Assembly (NCBI GenBank): GCA_012103035.1
Contig: JAAVLL010000001.1
Coordinates: 1,524,501 to 1,588,500, forward strand
DNA from: Brucella oryzae
Lineage (GTDB): Bacteria > Pseudomonadota > Alphaproteobacteria > Rhizobiales > Rhizobiaceae
Reading direction: 5' to 3'
Length of the DNA: 64,000 nucleotides
Positions within the stretch are counted from its first letter, which is position 1. Every line of letters starts with the position of its first letter. Positions 56,792 through 64,000 of the stretch are shown in pieces. Under the pieces are notes generated by a model. The model worked only from the letters and a program-made list of their open reading frames with translations. It did no database searches and was not told where the DNA came from. A program made the position numbers and the translations under genes.

Positions 56792-57777
56792 TTATTTCAG
56801 AACGCCTGCTTCCTTGTAGAAGCGCTCCGCACCGGGATGCAGCGGAATGCCGAGGCTGGTCGTTGCCGTATCGCTTGATAAGCTTGCCTTTGCGTGCCCG
56901 GCATCGAAGGCTTTTCTGCTGTCGTCGTTAAACAGGGTTTTGGTGATATTGTAGACGAGCTCTTCCGGCTGCTTGGCGCTCGTTACCCATTGTGCGGCGA
57001 CTGCCAGAGTGTCGGTCTGGCCCACATCCTTATAGGTATCGGCCGGAACTGTATCCTTCGAGAAGAACGAGTATTTTTCGAGAATCTTCTGCGCTTCAGG
57101 GCCGGAAATCGGAACCAGCGAAATGCCATTCGACGTAGCCAGCTCCGAGATTGCGCCGGTCGGATAACCACCGACGAAGAAATAGGCATCAAGGGCGCCA
57201 TCCTTCAGACGTTCTCCCGCCGGTCCCGGCTTCAAATGCTCGGCCTTGATGTCGCTTTCGCTCAATCCGTAAGCTTCCAGCACAATGCGAGCATCGACGA
57301 TCGTGCCCGATCCCGGCTCATCGATGGAAACGCGTTTTCCCTTGAGATCGGCCACGGATTCGATCCCGCGCCCTTGCGCGCGACCAGATGGATGGTTTCC
57401 GGATAGAGCGTAGCAATCAGGCGCAGATCTTCCACCTTGCCCTTGCCGTCATAAAGCCCCGTGCCCGTATATGCCCAGTAAGCCACATCCGACTGGGTAA
57501 AACCGGATTCCAGCGAGCCGGACTGGATAGCGTTGATATTGGCGACCGAACCGTTCGATGAAACCGCCGTGGCCACCAAACCCGGAACGCCTTTATCGCC
57601 TGCTCCGGAAATCGCATTCGCGATCAGTCCGCCAATCGGATAATAGGTGCCCGCTGTTCCTCCGGTGCCGATGCGGAAGAAGGCCGGAGCTTGCGCAACG
57701 GCGATACTGGCCCCGACAACAAAAATCCCGGCAAATGCAGCAACCACGCCACGCCGAGTGAGTTTTCCGATTGTCAT
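56792..57777 (-). CDS. TAXI family TRAP transporter solute-binding protein, frameshifted
   Basis: Periplasmic receptor, about 328 residues. Signal peptide GVVAAFAGIFVVGASIAVAQA, then FFRIGTGGTAGTYYPIGGLIANAI (TAXI signature), NGSVANINAIQSGSLESGFTQSDVAYWA; after a shift near 57375 DLKGKRVSIDEPGSGT and YFFVGGYPTGAISELA. Transcribed ahead of the permease gene as its partner. Family ligands include glutamate and 2-oxoglutarate-like acids; not deducible here. Confidence 0.9.
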
Positions 57778-58253
57778 AACTGCTCTCCGTTCCCTGAATA
57801 ATCTTGTTCAAATTGTGTCACCGAGCATGGAAAGCCGGGCACGGCTTGTCAAGCGCTCCCTCCAACATTGGTCATATCCGCTGACACTGGAGCATAATTT
57901 GACCGAAGCGAAACGAAGGCCGATCCGATCCGGTCAGATCGAAACACACCCCAAATGAAAACAGGAAATAACGATAAATAATCGTTCGATTGAAACTGAT
58001 CGCTTAAAATATATACAAGTAAATAATTGATACTACTCATACATATCCCCAAATCGAAAGCAATCAATTCGAAACTATTATTGATGGAATGAAATGCGAT
58101 GCGATTTCTTTCAATAATTGAATCGCGGCTTCATAAAGCGACTTGAAACCGCAGAATTTGTCGCTATCTTGGCATCATGGCGTGTGCTGCGTGCGCCCAG
58201 GGATTACCCTGAATACGGAGACTGTTCTTAACCGTTTCTGTCAGGGAGCTGCC
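57778..58253. other. Divergent intergenic region, TAXI receptor / nhaA
   Basis: About 476 bases, AT-rich between 57950 and 58140. It must hold both promoters. No gene or strong repeat seen. Confidence 0.5.
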
Positions 58254-59434
58254 ATGGCTGGTCGCATTCAAAATACTATACGCAATTTTCTTGACAGCGA
58301 GTCGTCGGGCGGGCTGCTGCTTATAGCTGCAGCCATAGCCGCATTGCTGGTTGCAAACTCGCCATTTTCCGAAACTTATTTCAGCGCTCTTCATGCCTAT
58401 CTTGGGCCACTTTCGGTTCAACATTGGGTCAATGATGCTCTCATGGCGGTGTTCTTCCTGATGGTCGGACTGGAGATCAAGCGTGAGATGGTCGATGGCC
58501 ATCTTTCGTCGTGGCCACGCCGCATTCTGCCCGGTGTAGCGGCTGCAGCGGGCATGGCAGTGCCTGCTCTGGTCTATCTTTCGTTCAATCTCGATAATGG
58601 TGCTTCCCACGGCTGGGCGATCCCGGCTGCAACGGATATCGCATTCGCGCTTGGCGTCATCTCCTGCTGGGACCAAGAGTTCCAACCTCGCTTAAAGTGT
58701 TTCTTGCAGCGCTTGCCATCATTGACGACCTTGGCGCTGTGATCGTCATCGGACTATTCTATACAACCGGTGTTTCCTTGATGGATCTGGGGTTGGCTGC
58801 GGCGGTTGTCGCGGCCCTGATCGGCTTGAATCTTGGCGGCGTGAAGCGTCTGACACCCTATCTGCTACTGGGCATCGTACTGTGGTTCTTCACCTATCGC
58901 TCCGGCGTCCACGCGACCATTGCAGGCGTTTTGCTGGCACTGACCATTCCGATCAAGCGCACGCCCGCGAAACCTGAAGCAACCGCCTCCGAAAGCCCGC
59001 TGCATCTGCTTGAGCACAGTCTGATCAAGCCGGTGTCGTTCATCATCGTGCCCATATTCGGCTTCGCCAATGCGGGCGTCAGCTTTTCCGGTCTCGGCAT
59101 GGAAGCCTTCTTCGCACCGGTTACCATGGGCGTTGCCGCCGGTTTGGCCATTGGCAAGCTGATCGGCATTTTCGGCGCAGTGTTGCTGCTGGTGAAAGGC
59201 GGAATCGTCGATTTGCCCGCCGGGGCAAGCTGGCCGCAAATGCTCGGAACGACCCTGCTATGCGGCATCGGCTTCACCATGAGCCTGTTTATCTCGCTTC
59301 TCGCATTCGATGATGTGCTGTTGCAGAACGAAGCGAAGATCGGAATATTGATCGGTTCGCTTGTTGCCGGACTTGCCGGTTTCATCGTGCTGCGTTTTGC
59401 AAAACGCGCCGACGGACGAAACTTCAGCCAATAG
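58254..59434 (+). CDS. nhaA: Na+/H+ antiporter NhaA, frameshifted
   Basis: Electrogenic sodium/proton exchanger for pH and salt balance, 12 helices, about 394 residues. SSGGLLLIAAAIAALLVANSP, VNDALMAVFFLMVGLEIKREMVDG, then PAATDIAFALGVISLLGPRVP (shift near 58665 inside it), FLAALAIIDDLGAVIVIGLFYT with the two essential Asp of the ion site, and GIGFTMSLFISLLAF. CAGGGAGCTGCC precedes ATG 58254; longer upstream starts are not family-like. Confidence 0.93.
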
Positions 59435-59446
59435 GCCTGACATATA

Positions 59447-59478
59447 GGGCGCCGATCCGATTGATCGGATCGGCGCCC
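59447..59478 (+). terminator. Terminator of nhaA
   Basis: Perfect 14-base arms GGGCGCCGATCCGA and TCGGATCGGCGCCC around TTGA, followed by a T-rich stretch, 13 bases past the nhaA stop. Confidence 0.85.
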
Positions 59479-59658
59479 CAATTTGTTTGTTTTAGCGCGA
59501 TCTCGGCCCGATACCGTCGTTTGACACAATCAGAGCCGCAAGCGCTCCGTAGCAAACGCTTTACAGCGTAGACGCCCCCAACTTTGGGCAACATGCTCTA
59601 CTTTATTGTTTTACGTGCACCTTATCCTGAAAACTATCTAACGTTTTCGGAACAGGCT

Positions 59659-59942
59659 TTAACGGCAACGTGCTTCAAAAACACGGCCATACTGATCACG
59701 ATAGCGGCAGTACTGAACACCATTACGGGTCTGAGCGACGCCGACGAGCGTGCCTGCTGCTGCGCCAATAGCTGCACCGGTCAGCGCGCCACGCGTGTTA
59801 CCTCCAATGGCAGCTCGGCAAGACCGCCGATCGCGGCACCGCCGACACCATAACCGGCTGTTCGTCGTTCCTCCGTCGTACATCCGCTCGCAGCGGCGCC
59901 TATTACGGCCATCGTCAAGGCGCTGTACAGGATCATCCTCAT
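59659..59942 (-). CDS. Glycine-zipper lipoprotein (17 kDa surface antigen-like), frameshifted
   Basis: MRMILYSALTMAVIGAAASGCTT is a signal peptide with lipobox ASGC. Two glycine-zipper segments follow, AGYGVGGAAIGGLA and after a shift near 59815 RGALTGAAIGAAAGTLVGVAQ, then a short tail CRYRDQYGRVFEARC with a likely disulfide. About 94 residues. AAGGAG lies before ATG 59942. Such proteins are outer-membrane-associated and often immunogenic in Brucella relatives; function unclear. Confidence 0.8.
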
Positions 59943-60337
59943 TGAATTCTCCTTCCCATTTTTTAGGCACAATATTACATAGGCCGCTTCGTGAAAGGTC
60001 AAGGCAACTGGCCAGGGCGGTCCGGTTGAGTGGCCGCTATATCGAGCGCAGCTGATTTCTCCGGCATATAAGTGGCAGATTGTACCAATATGCACTGGAA
60101 CAGCTCTGCAGTATTTCAGCAGCAGCCCGCCATTCCATCCCCAAGGGGAACCATTCGAGCCTCAGCTTCGTTAATCCTCATTCACCGACTTGATACGACA
60201 ACACGCGAATATCTCGACTGCAAAATATCCATATGCGCACGGATGACGGCTGGCTGGCGGAAGAGGCTTCATTCGAATGAGCGCAGCACTTCCTTGCGCA
60301 TCACGTGCAAATCGGCGGAGGAATGCGGGAGAAAACG
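59943..60337. other. Gene-free stretch in accessory region
   Basis: About 395 bases between divergent small genes. I find no supported gene, hairpin or repeat. Confidence 0.45.
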
Positions 60338-60670
60338 ATGATAGAGAATGGATATAAACTTCAAAAGAATGGCGACGGCACGTGGTCGGTGATTGATGCC
60401 TTCAAGGGCCATCCAGTCACCTTTGAGGGTCGACTGCAGATCGCCCTGAACGAGGACGAGGCAAAGCGGGTTCTCGAGTGCCTTAACCGCCAGAATCTCG
60501 AGCGCCATCCGAAGACGGCAGCGGTCGCTTGCCCTGAATTGCGGGCGCCGTCGAAACATGAAGTGAACAAACGGGGCTATCTTAAATATTCAGGAAGCGT
60601 ATCGTTGATGTTTCCGGAAGGAGGATATCGTACTCGGCGTTCCCATTGGTGCACTGTTCGCCGAACCTAA
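60338..60670 (+). CDS. Small protein of unknown function
   Basis: Begins MIENGYKLQKNGDGTWSVID at ATG 60338 with GGGAG six bases upstream (an in-frame ATG at 60323 also has GGAGG close by). The first 60 residues look like real protein (FKGHPVTFEGRLQIALNEDEAKRVLECLNRQN); the tail after about residue 75 is basic and irregular, suggesting another shift near 60560-60600. I do not recognise it. Confidence 0.55.
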   Translation: MIENGYKLQKNGDGTWSVIDAFKGHPVTFEGRLQIALNEDEAKRVLECLNRQNLERHPKTAAVACPELRAPSKHEVNKRGYLKYSGSVSLMFPEGGYRTRRSHWCTVRRT

Positions 60671-60880
60671 CACCAACGACGCGAAACCCACCGGGCTCAA
60701 AGCGGGCAGAAAGCCGAAACGCAGTTAGCAAACTAATCGCACCGCAATTATTACCCCGCCTTACTAAACCCTTCTCTCAGCACACGCCGCGACAGCATAG
60801 AGAGCAGCGCAGCCATTGATGCTCGTTTTACATATTATAGTTAATAAACTTATAGTATGTAAAGTGCCAACAATTCACGC

Positions 60881-61104
60881 ATGGATGTGCGAAAAATCGT
60901 TGGCGATAATTTTGCCCGGATACGAAAAGAAAAGGCCTGACACAGGAACAAGTGGCGGAGCGTTCAGGCTTCAGCCAGCAGTATCTGAGCAGCCTTGAAA
61001 GGGGACAGCGCAACCCGACAATCATAACGATTTACGAGCTTTCATTGGCGCTTGGAACAACTTATTCCAACCTGATTTTGCCTGAAAATACCCAAGCTAG
61101 GTAA
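60881..61104 (+). CDS. Small XRE-family DNA-binding regulator, frameshifted
   Basis: Visible only after restoring one A in the run near 60930. Then it reads MDVRKIVGDNFARIRKEKG, LTQEQVAERSGFSQQYLSSLERG, QRNPTIITIYELSLALGT and ends PENTQAR: 74 residues, almost entirely a Cro/C1-type helix-turn-helix (LTQEQVAERSGFSQQYLSSLE is the recognition unit). Stand-alone regulators of this size are typical of mobile or accessory regions; no partner gene is adjacent. Confidence 0.75.
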
Positions 61105-61257
61105 TATCGTTGAAGGTCTATAGCCTCCGACTGAACGCGGTTTCGGTAGCCTCTAAGCTGCCAGTCCGCTTTGCGCCCCAAGCCGGACATTCAGACTCTA
61201 ATTAGCGCTCCCCAAAAGCGGACGAATGTCACTCCAATAGGCTCGCAGCCATCAGAT

Positions 61258-61281
61258 GGTTCGAATCCTGCCGGGCGCGCC
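61258..61281 (+). other. Fragment resembling the 3' end of a tRNA-Arg gene
   Basis: GGTTCGAATCC followed by TGCCGGGCGCGCC matches the T-loop, 3' T-stem, acceptor strand and GCC end of arginine tRNAs of this group. No 5' half or anticodon arm precedes it, so it is not a functional tRNA. Such 24-base 3' pieces are what integrases leave as attachment sites; no integrase is present in the window. Confidence 0.45.
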
Positions 61282-61411
61282 GGAAGAGATTCGAACCTAC
61301 TTTCTATCTCGAACGCAAACGCATGTCTGCTTTTTAGTTTCGCTCCCGGAAAGCTGACAGTCCGATCTCGGCCCCTTTCCAGTCAATATGAACGCTAGTT
61401 TGACGCGACCA

Positions 61412-61440
61412 CATATGGCAAAATTCCCTTTTGCCATATG
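61412..61440 (-). terminator. Strong hairpin downstream of the SDR operon
   Basis: Perfect 12-base arms CATATGGCAAAA and TTTTGCCATATG with a five-base loop, 38 bases past the last SDR stop on the minus strand. No T-tract follows outside the stem, so termination is likely but not certain. Confidence 0.6.
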
Positions 61441-61478
61441 ATGTATTTCATGAATAACTTTTAAGCAGTGACTTTAAC

Positions 61479-62227
61479 TCAATACGATACCCCATCGACA
61501 TTGAGACTCTGCCCCGTTATGAAAGCGGCATCATCGGACGCAAAAATGCAACTGGTCCCACTACATCTTCGGGATCACCGATCCGTCGCATGGCGGTCTT
61601 CTCCTGCCAGGCTTCACGTATTGCAACGTCATCAAGATTGACGCGGCCCATATCGGTCAAAATGATACCGGGGCAGATGCAGTTTGCCGTGATGCCAAAA
61701 GTGCCCACCTCCTGCGCGAGCACCCGCGTAAAGCCCATCACAGCGGCCTTCGATGCGGAATAATGCGCCTGTTCCGGTGCGCCATGCTTGCCGCCGATAG
61801 AGGCGATATTCACGATGCGACCGTATTTCTGTTTCTTCATGTAAGGTAAAACGGCCTGCACGACGAGGAATGTGCCCTTGGCATTTACGTCGAGAACGCT
61901 GTCCCAGTGCTCTTCCTTGAGATGTTCGACGTCGCTGGCAATCAAAATGCCCGCATTGTTGACAACGGCATCAATGCGGCCAAAAGTGCCGACAGCTTTC
62001 TGTACCATCGCCTCGACATCGCCCTTGTTACTTACATCGGCATGAACCGCCAGAGCGCGACGACCGATAGCAGTGACTTCTTTCGCGACCTCTTCGAGCG
62101 CATCTTTCTGGCGTTCAATGTCATTGATCACCACATCGAAGCCGCGTTGGGCCATACCCACAGCAATTGCGCGCCCAATACCCCGACTGGCGCCGGTAAC
62201 AAGCGCGATCTTTGCCGGATGTTCCAT
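61479..62227 (-). CDS. Short-chain dehydrogenase/reductase (3-ketoacyl reductase-like), frameshifted near end
   Basis: Classical SDR of about 249 residues. Cofactor motif VTGASRGIGRAIA, VINDIERQ, NNAGI, catalytic Ser in NIASIGG and YxxxK as YSASKAA, then NCICPGIILTDM. A base lost in the A-run near 61545 shifts the tail; corrected it reads LASDDAAFITGQSLNVDGVSY, ending at 61479. Acidic residues after the second strand (NDIE) suggest NAD. Third gene of a kinase-SDR-SDR operon. Confidence 0.88.
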
Positions 62228-62245
62228 TTTAACTCCTCCAGAAAT

Positions 62246-63014
<769 letters not shown>

Positions 63015-63036
63015 CAGTCCACCTCAACAGTCTTTA

Positions 63037-64000
63037 TCAAGCGGAGCGAACGGACTTCAAAGCCGGATAAAGCGCCCGATATTGCTGATAAATCTCGTTA
63101 TAGATCTCTGTTTCGCGCGGGCGAGGCTCAATGCATGTGCCCGGTTTGACCATGGCGGCAATACCATCATCGATACTCGCAAAATGTCCGGCGCCGTGTG
63201 CTGCCAGAACGGCGGCGCCTACCGAAGGCGCATCGCGCGACCGTGGCACGCAGACAGGCAAACCGGCTGTATCCGCATGTATCTGGAGCCAAAGCGGCGA
63301 AGCACTGGCACCACCCCGACCGTGATTTCACGTCCGCGATAGCCAGCATCTGCCATAGCATCGAGAATGGCGCGGGTGCCGAAACTGATGCCTTCCATGA
63401 TCGCGCGGAATACGTGATGTGGCTCATGCGCAAGCGTCAGCCCGACGATTGCGCCTCGCGATAGCGGATCGGTATAAGGCGTGCGATTGCCCTGAAAATG
63501 GTCCTGCACAAGCAAGCCATCCGCACCCGGTTCCAGTGCCGCCGCCTTGCGGTTCAGTTCTTCCATATCCATGGTGCCGTTCATCATCCGACCAAGCCAG
63601 GCGATGATCGAACCCGTCGAGGTTTGGCCCCTTCGATAATATAGCGCTTTGGATAAACCATATCCGGATAGCTGCCCCAGATCCCAGGCGCGTGCAAAGG
63701 CTTGTCGGAAACGCCAAATTGCAGATGCGACGAGCCGGTGATCAGTGCCAGCTGTCCAGGTTTGGCAACGCCGAGACCGATCATGCCGATCAGCGCATCG
63801 GCCCCCTGAACTACTTTCACTTTCTGCGAAAGACCAAGTTCAGTCGCTGCCGCCGCGCACAGATTGCTAATGACCTCACTCGGCGCGACAACACGAGATG
63901 GCCATTTCTGCAGCAGGGCTTCAAGGCCGAGCTTTTCCAGAAGCGTCTTGGGAAACCCACCGCGATCCGTGGAATAATGCCAGCGCAACGACACATTGTT
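63037..64000 (-). CDS. FGGY-family carbohydrate kinase, C-terminal part, frameshifted
   Basis: The gene enters from beyond the right edge; about 320 residues are visible. LALITGSSHLQFGVSD, then after a shift near 63630 GWLGR-MNGTMDMEELNRKA, DHFQGNRTPYTDPLSRGAIVGLTLAHEPHHVFRAIMEGISFGTR (the FGGY signature 2 region) and after a shift near 63318 SPLWLQIHADTAGLPV. Phosphorylates a pentose, pentulose or polyol with ATP. With two SDR genes downstream the operon probably converts a sugar alcohol to a phosphorylated ketose; the sugar is not known. Confidence 0.88.

Larger units (their letters stand above)
61105..61478. other. Intergenic region with tRNA fragment and hairpin
   Basis: About 374 bases without a protein gene; holds a tRNA 3' fragment (61258-61281) and a hairpin (61412-61440), listed separately. 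Confidence 0.5.

Overview
The window is a stretch of chromosome from an alphaproteobacterium of the order Hyphomicrobiales. It is most probably Brucella in the wide sense, i.e. the Ochrobactrum group. The case rests on protein similarity recalled from these families (PurL, RpsD, TtcA, the Nuo subunits), on the very-long-chain lipid A gene pair adh/lpxXL at the left edge, on the DUF1476, DUF1467 and DUF1127 genes typical of the order, and on the gene order dnaE-lolD-lolC-proS-DUF1467-mce-rnj-birA-nuo. No search could be run, so the species is not settled.

The dominant technical feature is frameshifting. About two thirds of the genes are interrupted by single-base shifts, nearly all explained by one missing base, often in a short homopolymer. 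They hit genes the cell cannot lose (dnaE, proS, rpsD, most nuo genes). I read them as sequence or assembly errors, so interrupted genes are given as one CDS spanning the whole locus with the shift positions noted. The same errors create false in-frame joins (NuoK-NuoL, NuoL-NuoM, and possibly TtcA-inositol phosphatase).

Layout. 1-1405: end of a lipid A very-long-chain acyl cluster. 1456-3468: rpe and purB. 3679-6593: mixed small metabolic genes (VOC protein, serine hydrolase, HpcH/HpaI aldolase, F1-ATPase inhibitor). 6848-8666: purC-purS-purQ. 8926-11998: GST, a lipoprotein, a DUF1127 peptide and a MocR regulator, lying between purQ and purL. 12094-15289: purL-bolA-grxD. 15474-19389: drug efflux MFS, inositol phosphatase, ttcA, rpsD. 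19725-23202: extensin-like protein, small unknowns, HxlR regulator and divergent oxidoreductase. 23333-50507: a long minus-strand block with dnaE, a small membrane peptide, lolD, lolC, proS, DUF1467, mce, rnj, birA and the complete respiratory complex I operon nuoA-N, which carries a GFA-family gene between nuoC and nuoD. 51055-54535: lipoprotein hydrolase, small membrane peptide, two tandem tRNA-Asp genes, TetR regulator with AHSA1-like protein. 54596-59434: TAXI-type TRAP transporter and nhaA. 59659-61300: accessory patch with a glycine-zipper lipoprotein, an unknown, a small XRE regulator and a tRNA-Arg 3' fragment. 61479-64000: two SDR dehydrogenases and an FGGY sugar kinase, probably a polyol or sugar catabolic operon.

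I did not find a convincing new multi-gene system. The observations most worth following are two unannotated-size membrane peptides (27187-27273, 52515-52610), an orphan promoter-to-terminator unit (31101-31280), the paired boxes and possible leaderless start of the MocR gene, the tRNA-Asp duplication, and the GFA gene inside the nuo operon.
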